Assembly: GCA_904502075.1 (NCBI GenBank)
Contig: CAJGDL010000049.1
Coordinates: 1-11,279 of the forward strand
DNA length: 11,279 nucleotides
From: an uncultured Alistipes sp.
GTDB taxonomy: Bacteria > Bacteroidota > Bacteroidia > Bacteroidales > Rikenellaceae
Reading direction: 5' to 3'
In this document: one piece after another, positions 1 to 6,451 of the stretch
Layout of the letters: every line of letters starts with the position of its first letter
How positions within the stretch are numbered: the first letter of the stretch is position 1
The notes under the pieces: generated by a model
Seen by the model: the letters and a program-made list of their open reading frames with translations, nothing else
Told to the model about the DNA's origin: nothing
Databases searched by the model: none
Position numbers and translations under genes: made by a program

Positions 1-349
1 GAAAAAGCGGGTCGCGCTGTCGGATGCGGATCAGGAGCTCCCCGCGGTAGCCCACCGAGGCGTTGACTTCGCCCACAAAGCCGTTGCGGGCGATGATCGA
101 CTCAACCCGATCGAGGTCGATCATCGGGTGCTCCCCGGGGGTGGATTTTGTCGCGCGGAGCCACCCCTCGACCATCTCGCGCGTGATGAGTTGTCCGTGG
201 GAGGTGCTGTCCAAAATCTCGATCTGCAGGCGATTGATCTTGCGGCTGCTGCGTCGCGTGTGGGCGCGCTCCGCGGCGATGAACATCGAGGTGCCCACCA
301 AAAGCCACAGAAGCCCATGTAATAGCGTGCGCAAGATCTTCTCTTTCAT
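1..349 (-). CDS. ftsQ: Cell division protein FtsQ, N-terminal part (cut by window edge)
   Basis: FtsQ is a bitopic inner-membrane division protein that links early and late divisome components through its periplasmic POTRA and beta domains. 116 residues are visible, beginning MKEKILRTLLHGLLWLLVGT. One hydrophobic segment (about residues 8-25) follows a very short cytoplasmic tail, as is usual in Bacteroidetes. A POTRA-like region begins near residue 41 (LQIEILDS) and includes ITREMVEGWL (55-64), IDLDRVESIIARNGFV (77-92) and a closing strand before RQRDPLF. The ATG at 349 is the only sensible start, since it precedes the membrane segment. The gene lies 33 bases after the murC stop, the standard murG-murC-ftsQ order of the division cluster, and this position is the strongest support because FtsQ sequences diverge quickly. 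No promoter is seen in the 33-base gap, so it is probably cotranscribed with murC. The C-terminal part lies outside the window. Confidence 0.88.
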   Translation of the reverse strand, partial: MKEKILRTLLHGLLWLLVGTSMFIAAERAHTRRSSRKINRLQIEILDSTSHGQLITREMVEGWLRATKSTPGEHPMIDLDRVESIIARNGFVGEVNASVGYRGELLIRIRQRDPLF

Positions 350-382
350 TGTCTTATCGAGAGGTTGAGGGGTTGTTTCTTA

Positions 383-1783
383 TCAGCATTTGCGGCTCAG
401 TACCGCCGCCAGATCTCGGCAGCAGGCATCGATGTTGCCGGCACCGAAGCTCACCACCACATCGGTATCCATCACTCCTACGCGGCTTGCCAATTCCTCG
501 CGCTCGAAGATTTGGCAGGGAACCTTTACGCGCTCGGCAATCAGTTCGCTTGTGATGCCGGGGATGGGCTCCTCGCGGGCGGGGTAGATCGGAAGCAGTA
601 CCACCTTGTCGGCTTGCGAGAGGGCCTCGGCAAACTCCTCATACAGATCGCGCGTGCGGGTGTAGAGGTGGGGCTGGAAGATGGCCAGCATCCTGCGTCC
701 GGGGAACATTCGCTTCACGGAGGTGATGGCCGCCGAGAGTTCGCGCGGATGGTGCGCATAGTCGTCCATATAGACCTGACGGGGAGTGTTGAGGTAGAAC
801 TCGAAGCGGCGCTTCACCCCCGAGAAGGAGCTGAGGGCGCGCATCACCAGATCGCGGTCGAGCCAACCCTTCCGGGCGCGGGCTGCGCACCACAGTGCCG
901 CCACGGCCGCCACGGCATTTTCGATATTCACCCAGCCCGGAATGCCGAGCGTGCACCCCTCATAGACCGCATCGGGCATCACCAGATCGAAGAGGTAGTA
1001 TCCCCCTTGGGTCAGGTGCAGGTTGCGGGCATAGAAATCGCAGGGGGTATCGAACGAGTAGCGGTAGCAGGAGATCTCGCGGTTACGGATCTCGAGCTCC
1101 ACGCCGTGTTTGATGATCAGCGAGCCTCCGGGCTTGATCCGATCGATGAACTCCGTGAAGGCCTCCTTCATCTTTTCGTGGGTGCCGTAGATGTCCAGGT
1201 GGTCGGGATCGGCCGAGGTGACAACGGCCACATCGGGGTTCAGGCGCAGGAACGAGCGGTCGAACTCATCGGCCTCCACGGCCAGGCGATCGCCTCGCCC
1301 CAGAACCAGATTGCTCGAAAAGTTTTTCGAGATTCCCCCCAGGAAGGCCGATCCTTCGCCTGCGGCGCGATGGTTGAGCCACGCCACCAGGGTCGAGGTG
1401 GTGGTCTTTCCGTGGGTGCCGGCCACGGCCATCACATACTTCCCCTCGGAGAGGAAGCCCAACATCTGCGAACGCTTTTCGATGCGAAAACCTTGTTCGA
1501 TGAACCAGCGGTATTCGGCGTGGTCGGTCGGCACGGCCGGGGTGTAGACCACCAGGGTCGTCTGCGGGTCGCGGAAGGACTCGGGGATCAGCTCCACCCC
1601 CTCGTCGTAGTGGATCGCGGCCCCTTCCTGCTCCAGCTCCTCACACAGGGGCGTGCGCGTGCGGTCGTAGCCGGCCACCTTGCGCCCTTCGTGCAGAAAG
1701 AATCGCGCCAAGGCACTCATGCCGATGCCTCCGATCCCTAAAAAGTAGACATTTCGATATTGAATCTCCATCTTATTGTTCAT
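383..1783 (-). CDS. murC: UDP-N-acetylmuramate--L-alanine ligase MurC
   Basis: MurC is the cytoplasmic ATP-dependent ligase that adds the first amino acid, normally L-alanine, to UDP-MurNAc in peptidoglycan precursor synthesis. The 466 residues match the usual Mur ligase length and three-domain layout. The N-terminal UDP-binding Rossmann fold has GIGGIGMSALA (16-26). The ATP-binding domain has the P-loop AGTHGKTTT (121-129), EADEFDRSF (170-178) and the NIEN motif (287-290). The C-terminal domain has DYAHHP (341-346), FQPHLYTRT (369-377) and GAGNID (447-452). Histidines and the SALA motif distinguish MurC from MurD, E and F. The start at 1783 is 10 bases after the murG stop; an in-frame ATG four codons later (MEIQYRN) is an equally credible start because neither has a Shine-Dalgarno site. 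All catalytic motifs are intact. A long open frame on the opposite strand is a coding shadow. Confidence 0.98.
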   Translation of the reverse strand: MNNKMEIQYRNVYFLGIGGIGMSALARFFLHEGRKVAGYDRTRTPLCEELEQEGAAIHYDEGVELIPESFRDPQTTLVVYTPAVPTDHAEYRWFIEQGFRIEKRSQMLGFLSEGKYVMAVAGTHGKTTTSTLVAWLNHRAAGEGSAFLGGISKNFSSNLVLGRGDRLAVEADEFDRSFLRLNPDVAVVTSADPDHLDIYGTHEKMKEAFTEFIDRIKPGGSLIIKHGVELEIRNREISCYRYSFDTPCDFYARNLHLTQGGYYLFDLVMPDAVYEGCTLGIPGWVNIENAVAAVAALWCAARARKGWLDRDLVMRALSSFSGVKRRFEFYLNTPRQVYMDDYAHHPRELSAAITSVKRMFPGRRMLAIFQPHLYTRTRDLYEEFAEALSQADKVVLLPIYPAREEPIPGITSELIAERVKVPCQIFEREELASRVGVMDTDVVVSFGAGNIDACCRDLAAVLSRKC

Positions 1784-1793
1784 TCTCTGTGAG

Positions 1794-2900
1794 TTACCAA
1801 ATCTTTTTTAGTTCGCGGACAATGCGCTCGGCCGAGTCGCTGATGGCCAACTTCTCGATGTTTTCCGAGAGTCGGCTCAGGCGTTCACGATCGCCAACCA
1901 ACAGCAGCGCCTCCTCCATGGCCCGCTCCACGGCCTCCGAGTCTTTGACCATCGCGGCAGCCCCCTTCTCAACCAGGGCCATGGCGTTTTTGGTCTGGTG
2001 ATCCTCCGCCACGTTGGGTGAGGGGACGAAGAGGGTCGGCTTGCCCACCAAGCAGAGTTCCGAGACGGTGCAGGCTCCGCTGCGCGAGATCACCAGGTCG
2101 GCCGCCTCGTAGGCGTAGTCCATGCGCTCGATAAAGGCCCCCTGCCACACCTCCTTGTTCGGGTATTTTGCCAGGTGCTCCTTCATCTCCTTTTCGTAGA
2201 ATTTGCCCGTCTGCCAAATTACCTGCACGGGGCTCTCGCCCTGTAACTCGGCCGTCCATCGCTTGAGCATGTTGTTCAGGGTGCGGGTGCCCAGGGAGCC
2301 GCCCACCTCCAGGATCACCGGTTTCTTGTCGGTAAATCCAAAGTATTCGAGGGCCTCGCGGCGATCGGTGCCCCCTTTGGCGAATTTTCCGCGCAGGGGG
2401 TTGCCGGTCATTGTGATCTTCTCCTTGGGGAAGAAACGCTCCATCCCTTCGTAGGCCACGCAGATGCGCTCGGCTCGCTTGGCCAGGATCTTATTCGTCA
2501 GCCCCGCGTAGGAGTTCTGCTCCTGGATCAGGGTGGGGATGCCCATGTGTTGGGCGGCCCACAAGACGGGGGCCGAGGCGTAGCCTCCGAAGCCCGCCAC
2601 CACGTCGGCTCCGAACTCGCGGATGATCTGCTTGGCGCGACGGATGCTCTTGACCACCTTGTAGGGAACCAGGATGTTGTGCCAATCCATGCGGCGTTGC
2701 AACCCGGCAATGGGAACCCCCTCGATGCGATAGCCCAGGGCGGGGATCTTCTCCATCTCCATCTTTCCCTCGGCCCCCACAAAGAGGATTTCGAGCTTCT
2801 CGCCGTGCTGCTCCGCATCTCGGAGCAGGGCTTCGGCTACCGCTACAGCCGGGTAGATATGTCCTCCGGTACCACCACCGGAGAGGATAACCTTTTTCAT
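1794..2900 (-). CDS. murG: UDP-GlcNAc:undecaprenyl-pyrophosphoryl-MurNAc-pentapeptide GlcNAc transferase MurG
   Basis: MurG is a GT-B glycosyltransferase on the inner face of the membrane that turns lipid I into lipid II, the last cytoplasmic step of peptidoglycan synthesis. The 368 residues are a normal length. Visible signatures are the N-terminal glycine loop GGTGGH (9-14), GFGGYAS (103-109), EQNS (127-130), TGNPLR (165-170), GGSLG (200-204), ISRSGACTVSE (271-281) at the UDP-GlcNAc site, and PSPNVAEDHQTKNA (293-306). The start MKKVILSGGG is unambiguous. The ATG directly abuts an AATTCAA heptanucleotide array, so its initiation region consists of repeat sequence and has no Shine-Dalgarno site. 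Upstream is comM rather than ftsW, the usual neighbour in the division cluster. It is probably cotranscribed with murC (10-base gap) and ftsQ. Confidence 0.98.
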   Translation of the reverse strand: MKKVILSGGGTGGHIYPAVAVAEALLRDAEQHGEKLEILFVGAEGKMEMEKIPALGYRIEGVPIAGLQRRMDWHNILVPYKVVKSIRRAKQIIREFGADVVAGFGGYASAPVLWAAQHMGIPTLIQEQNSYAGLTNKILAKRAERICVAYEGMERFFPKEKITMTGNPLRGKFAKGGTDRREALEYFGFTDKKPVILEVGGSLGTRTLNNMLKRWTAELQGESPVQVIWQTGKFYEKEMKEHLAKYPNKEVWQGAFIERMDYAYEAADLVISRSGACTVSELCLVGKPTLFVPSPNVAEDHQTKNAMALVEKGAAAMVKDSEAVERAMEEALLLVGDRERLSRLSENIEKLAISDSAERIVRELKKIW

Positions 2901-3047
2901 AATTCAAAATTCAAAATTCAGAATTCAAAATTGCATCTTCAAAACTCATCTTCAATCTTCAAAAAATCGGGGAGATTTTTTCTTGCCTCTATTGTTTATC
3001 TTCTCCAATACCCAAAATGTTGAATTTTGAATTCTGAATTTTGAATT
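2901..3047. repeat. Inverted pair of AATTCAA heptanucleotide arrays filling the comM-murG spacer
   Basis: The left array (2901-2932) is about 4.6 copies of the unit AATTCAA, with one variant unit ending in G. The right array (3023-3047) is about 3.6 copies of the complementary unit. Bases 2908-2932 are the exact reverse complement of 3023-3047, 25 of 25, including the variant unit. A 90-base centre (2933-3022) separates the arms and holds the near-repeats CATCTTCAA (2934-2942 and 2947-2955) and a small hairpin. On the gene strand the element begins six bases after the comM stop and ends at the murG ATG. In an RNA the arms could pair and enclose the murG start region, though the stem is nearly all A-U. 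I do not recognise a named repeat family. No TAnnTTTG promoter is visible in the spacer. Confidence 0.9.
2961..2981. terminator. Possible weak bidirectional terminator-like hairpin
   Basis: The arms AAAAAATC (2961-2968) and GATTTTTT (2974-2981) are perfect complements around the five-base loop GGGGA. Read on either strand, the hairpin ends in six Ts, as in an intrinsic terminator. The stem has only one G-C pair, so it is thermodynamically weak, and full termination between comM and murG is doubtful. It sits in the centre of the larger inverted heptanucleotide repeat and may simply be part of that element. Confidence 0.35.
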
Positions 3048-3053
3048 GGTGCG

Positions 3054-4592
3054 TTACCGTCCCCAGCTCTCGCGATCCAGCGAGCGGTAGTTGATTGCCT
3101 CGGCAATGTGGGCGGCCGCGATCTGCTCCTCGCCGGCCAGGTCGGCAATCGTGCGGGCCACCTTCAGGATGCGGTCGTAGGCGCGGGCCGAGAGGTTCAG
3201 CCGCTCCATGGCCCGCTCCAAGAGTTGGGCCGAGGCGGCATCCAAGCGGCAATACTCGCGCAACATCTTCGCATTCATCATGGCATTCGTGTGGACCCCA
3301 TCGATCGAGCGGAAACGCTCCTCCTGCACCTTGCGGGCGCGGATCACACGTTCGCGGATCGAGGCACTTGTCTCACCGGACTCGGCCGAGGCCATCTCCT
3401 GAATCGAGACGGGGGTCACCTCGATGTGCAGGTCGATACGATCCATCAGCGGGCCCGAGATGCGGTTCATGTAACGATGCACCGTTCCTGGGGCACAGGT
3501 ACACTCTTTCGAGGGATGGTTGTAGTAGCCACAGGGGCAGGGGTTCATCGAGGCCACGAGGGTGAAGTTGGCAGGGTACTCCACGCTGTACTTGGCGCGT
3601 GAGACGGTGATCCGCTTGTCCTCGAGCGGCTGGCGCATCACCTCCAACACCGAACGACCAAACTCGGGCAACTCGTCCAAAAAGAGAACCCCGTTGTGGG
3701 CCAACGAGACTTCGCCCGGTTGGGGCGACTGTCCGCCTCCGATCAGTGCCACGGGCGAGGTGGTGTGGTGCGGGGTGCGGAAGGGGCGACCCGTGAGTAG
3801 GCCGCGTTGCGACCCCAATTTGCCCGCCACGGAGTGGATCTTGGTGGTCTCGAGGGCCTCGTCGAGCGACAACGGAGGCAGGATCGTCGGGATGCGTCGT
3901 GCAAGCATCGTCTTGCCCGAGCCCGGGGCCCCGATCATGATCACATTATGGCCTCCCGCCGCTGCAATTTCGAGGGCTCGCTTGATGTGAGCCTGTCCCT
4001 TGACATCGGCAAAATCTTCGGCGTAGCGATTTGCTTCGCCCGTAAACTCCTCGCTCGGAAGCGGGGTTGTAGGGCTGAGGTCTCGATCTCCGTTCAACCA
4101 CTCGATCACCTCGCGCAGGTGGTTGATACCCAAGACCTCCAGTCCGCTGACCACAGCCGCTTCGGCGGCATTCTCTTTGGGAACGACGATGCGCTTGAGA
4201 CCCTTTTCGCGAGCCATGACGGCGATGGGCAGTACCCCCTTCACACCTCGGAGCGATCCGTTGAGCGAGAGTTCGCCCAAGAAGAGGGTTTCGCTCAATT
4301 TTTCGACCACCACCTGCTCCATGGCCCCCAGGATACCGACGGCAATCGGAAGATCGAAGGCCGATCCCTCTTTTCGCAGGTCGGCGGGTGCGAGGTTTAC
4401 GACGATCTTCTTGCCCGATACACGGCGCTCACAGTTCTCGAAGGCCGAGCGGATGCGCTCCAGGCTCTCGCGAACCGCATTGTCGGGTAGTCCGACCAGG
4501 TAGAGTTCGGTGCCGGTTGAGAGGTTCACCTCTACAGCGACCTCCACGGCGTCGATTCCGACAAGTGCTCCGGCGTAGGTCTTGACAAACAT
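3054..4592 (-). CDS. comM: ComM/YifB family AAA+ ATPase (Mg-chelatase-like)
   Basis: ComM/YifB proteins are hexameric AAA+ helicases; in naturally transformable bacteria ComM extends branch migration of incoming single-stranded DNA during recombination. They are often misnamed magnesium chelatase. The 512 residues match the family. The N-terminal Lon-like domain (about 1-170) carries VGLPDNAVRESLERI (33-47) and NLAPADLRKEGSAFDLP (66-82). The AAA+ core has Walker A GAPGSGKT (221-228), the RPFRTPHHTTS motif (269-279) and Walker B GVLFLDELPEF (301-311). A cysteine cluster follows (C352, C354, C364, C366), then the C-terminal helical domain with SARAYDRILKVARTIADL (468-485). The ATG at 4592 gives the canonical start MFVKTYAGALVGID. 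It sits between two spacers made of inverted heptanucleotide arrays, separating dnaB from the division genes. Whether this organism is competent cannot be told from the window. Confidence 0.95.
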   Translation of the reverse strand: MFVKTYAGALVGIDAVEVAVEVNLSTGTELYLVGLPDNAVRESLERIRSAFENCERRVSGKKIVVNLAPADLRKEGSAFDLPIAVGILGAMEQVVVEKLSETLFLGELSLNGSLRGVKGVLPIAVMAREKGLKRIVVPKENAAEAAVVSGLEVLGINHLREVIEWLNGDRDLSPTTPLPSEEFTGEANRYAEDFADVKGQAHIKRALEIAAAGGHNVIMIGAPGSGKTMLARRIPTILPPLSLDEALETTKIHSVAGKLGSQRGLLTGRPFRTPHHTTSPVALIGGGQSPQPGEVSLAHNGVLFLDELPEFGRSVLEVMRQPLEDKRITVSRAKYSVEYPANFTLVASMNPCPCGYYNHPSKECTCAPGTVHRYMNRISGPLMDRIDLHIEVTPVSIQEMASAESGETSASIRERVIRARKVQEERFRSIDGVHTNAMMNAKMLREYCRLDAASAQLLERAMERLNLSARAYDRILKVARTIADLAGEEQIAAAHIAEAINYRSLDRESWGR

Positions 4593-4642
4593 AGGTCGTA
4601 ATTTGCTAAATAGTTCTTTTGGGTTCGATCCGATTCAGTCGC

Positions 4643-4748
4643 TTCAAAATTCAAAATCTGATCTCTTCATCTTATTCAAAAAACAACCCTAAAGCGGGGA
4701 AATATCAAAATTTTGTTGTAATGAATTTTGAATTTTGAATTTTGAATT
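4643..4748. repeat. Second inverted pair of AATTCAA heptanucleotide arrays, in the dnaB-comM spacer
   Basis: The right array (4723-4748) is three perfect copies of GAATTTT plus a partial fourth that runs into the dnaB stop codon (TAA, read from 4749 to 4747). The left arm (4643-4657) is two copies of the reverse-complement unit and can pair perfectly with part of the right array. The 65-base centre includes the palindrome CAAAATTTTG (4706-4715). Architecture and unit match the element between comM and murG, and both centres contain T-rich stretches followed by GAA and GATGA on the gene strand, so the two spacers look like related elements. Bases 4593-4642, ahead of comM, show no repeat and no TAnnTTTG promoter. 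Confidence 0.85.
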
Positions 4749-6315
4749 AGAACGGTACCTCTTCCTCTCTTGCAGGCGGGGTCATATTGACCGGGCCGAC
4801 GGCGAATTCGTCGTTGGGCATCGCTCCCAGCGAGGCGTTCGACTCCGAGGAGAAATCTTCGTATTGCTGTGGTGCGGGCATCGCCCCCTGCGCCATGGGG
4901 ATTCCTGCATCGTCGAGGTCGGCAAAGCGGGTCTGATCCTTCAGGAAGCGCAGGTTGACATCGGTCACCGCACCGTTACGGTGCTTGGCCAGGATGAACT
5001 CAGCCATGCCGGCCGTGGGCTGTCCGTCCTCGGTGGTGTTGATGCCGTAGTACTCGGGGCGGTGGATGAAGGCCACGATGTCGGCATCTTGCTCGATGGC
5101 TCCCGACTCACGCAGGTCGGAGAGTTGCGGACGCTTCGAGCCGCCTCGCAACTCCGTCGAACGGTTCAGCTGCGACAGGGCGATGATGGGTACGTCGAGC
5201 TCCTTGGCGATCGCCTTGAGTGTACGCGAGATGAAGGCCACCTCCTGCTCGCGGTTGCCGCCGTTGCCGGCCTGACCTCCGGTCATGAGCTGCAGGTAGT
5301 CGATGATGATGATCTCGATGTGGTTGTGCATCTTCAGGCGGCGGGCCTTGGAGCGGAATTCGAAGACCGAGAGGGCCGGGGTGTCGTCGATAAACAGGGG
5401 GGCGGCGCCCAGGGGCTTGGTCGAGGATTCGAGGTGTCGCCACTGCTCGGGCGTGAGGCGGCCACTCTTGATATCCATGCCGTTGAGCCCCGTCTCGGCT
5501 ACGATCAGACGCATCATGAGCTGGACGGAGGACATTTCGAGGGAGAAGAATCCCACCCCTCGCTCGTGGTCCACGGCGATGTTGCGGGCCATCGAGAGCA
5601 CGAAGGCGGTCTTTCCCATGGCCGGACGGGCCGCGATGATGATCAGGTCGGAGAGCTGCCAGCCGAGAGTAACCTTGTCGATGTCGCGGAAGCCCGAGGG
5701 GACTCCGTTGATCGAACTGCTGTTTTTCGAGGCCTCTTCGATCTGCGAGAGGGCACGAGCCAGGATGTCGTGGGCCGACTGCACCGAGCGCTTCACATGG
5801 CCCTCGGCGACCTTGAAGATCTCCCCTTCGGCAAAGCCGATCAGATCCGTTACGTCGGTCGATTCGTCGTAGGAGCGACGCTGAATTTCGGTGGCCGAGC
5901 GGATCAACTCGCGCTGCACATATTTTTGGGCGATGATCTTCGCGTGGAACTCCACGTTGGCTGCCGAGCCCACCTTTTGGGTCAGCTGCGCAAGGTAGGT
6001 GGCCCCCCCCACCTCTTTGAGCTTTTTCTGCACCTTGAGTCGTTCGGTCACGGTGTAGAGGTCGATGGGCTTTAGTTCGGTCGAGAGCTCCTCGATCGCC
6101 TTGTAGATGGTTTGGTGCTCGGGTTTGTAGAACGAAGGGGCGGAGAGGAACTCCTGAACGGTGATGATACTGTCCTTTTCGAGCATCAAGGCACCCAGCA
6201 CAGCCTCCTCAAGCTCTACGGCCTGCGGGGGGACGGTTCCGATGGGGTCTACCAGCTCCTCGTAGGAGCTTCGGTTGCGGGTAGCGGGGGTGGAGTTGTT
6301 GTATTCTTTTGCCAT
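4747..6315 (-). CDS. dnaB: Replicative DNA helicase DnaB
   Basis: DnaB is the hexameric helicase that unwinds DNA ahead of the fork and recruits primase. From the ATG at 6315 the protein has 522 residues. The N-terminal helical domain (PPQAVELEEAVLGALMLE, near 29-46) is followed by a linker and the RecA-like domain. This carries Walker A ARPAMGKT (229-236), FFSLEMSS (256-263), Walker B IIIDYLQLM (336-344), SQLNRSTELR (381-390) and SDLRESGAIEQDAD (399-412). A low-complexity tail rich in Met, Pro, Ala and acidic residues (about 465-522) ends in EEEVPF, resembling the SSB C-terminal tip. A GTG at 6330 would add five residues; I prefer the ATG because a promoter places the transcript start near 6340, leaving a leader of about 25 bases. 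The stop codon lies within a heptanucleotide array. No intein or other insertion interrupts the ATPase domain. Confidence 0.97.
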   Translation of the reverse strand: MAKEYNNSTPATRNRSSYEELVDPIGTVPPQAVELEEAVLGALMLEKDSIITVQEFLSAPSFYKPEHQTIYKAIEELSTELKPIDLYTVTERLKVQKKLKEVGGATYLAQLTQKVGSAANVEFHAKIIAQKYVQRELIRSATEIQRRSYDESTDVTDLIGFAEGEIFKVAEGHVKRSVQSAHDILARALSQIEEASKNSSSINGVPSGFRDIDKVTLGWQLSDLIIIAARPAMGKTAFVLSMARNIAVDHERGVGFFSLEMSSVQLMMRLIVAETGLNGMDIKSGRLTPEQWRHLESSTKPLGAAPLFIDDTPALSVFEFRSKARRLKMHNHIEIIIIDYLQLMTGGQAGNGGNREQEVAFISRTLKAIAKELDVPIIALSQLNRSTELRGGSKRPQLSDLRESGAIEQDADIVAFIHRPEYYGINTTEDGQPTAGMAEFILAKHRNGAVTDVNLRFLKDQTRFADLDDAGIPMAQGAMPAPQQYEDFSSESNASLGAMPNDEFAVGPVNMTPPAREEEVPF

Positions 6316-6344
6316 AACGGATTCTTTCACGCAAATTCAGCCCT

Positions 6345-6375
6345 CAAAATTAGGCATTTGATGTGAATTTTCAAA
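6345..6375 (-). promoter_or_regulatory. Bacteroidetes-type sigma promoter of dnaB
   Basis: On the gene strand TTTG (6375 to 6372) is followed by exactly 19 bases and then TAATTTTG (6352 to 6345). This matches the known Bacteroidetes primary-sigma consensus TTTG-N19-21-TAnnTTTG at every fixed position. The transcript should start near 6340, about 25 bases before the dnaB ATG. The inverted sequences GATTCTTT (6320-6327) and AAAGAATC (6383-6390) flank the promoter on either side. Confidence 0.85.
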
Positions 6376-6416
6376 GCCGCGAAAAGAATCTTTTTTTCAA
6401 CAACGAAAAGGAGGGG

Positions 6417-6434
6417 TTATCAACAAGTTGATAA
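6417..6434. promoter_or_regulatory. Palindrome TTATCAAC-AA-GTTGATAA upstream of the dnaB promoter
   Basis: Two perfect eight-base arms are separated by two bases, 17 bases after the comF stop and about 42 bases upstream of the dnaB -33 element. On the comF strand it is followed by CCCCTCCTTTT, so it could act as a modest terminator hairpin for comF. As double-stranded DNA it has the symmetry of a repressor operator. Its left end, TTATCAACA, differs from a DnaA box (TTATCCACA) at one base. The sequence does not decide among these roles. Confidence 0.45.
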
Positions 6435-6451
6435 TACCTTCGAAAAGGGGG

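Noticed and set aside
365..1741. 458-codon open frame on the plus strand opposite murC
   Set aside because: It is antisense to a complete murC with all motifs; GC-rich codon use on the minus strand removes stops from the opposite frame. No recognisable domain or promoter was seen.
2862..2887. Hairpin near the murG start (CTCCGGT with ACCGGAG)
   Set aside because: It is explained by the repeated glycine codons of the conserved GGGTGGH loop; seven pairs in such sequence are expected.
3054..4592. Magnesium chelatase subunit
   Set aside because: The ChlI-like AAA+ fold is shared, but the Lon-like N-terminus, overall length and C-terminal domain are those of ComM/YifB, and no chelatase partner genes are near.
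4735..6075. 446-codon open frame on the plus strand opposite dnaB
   Set aside because: It is a shadow of dnaB, His-, Asp- and Gly-rich as expected from reversed codons, and starts within the heptanucleotide array.
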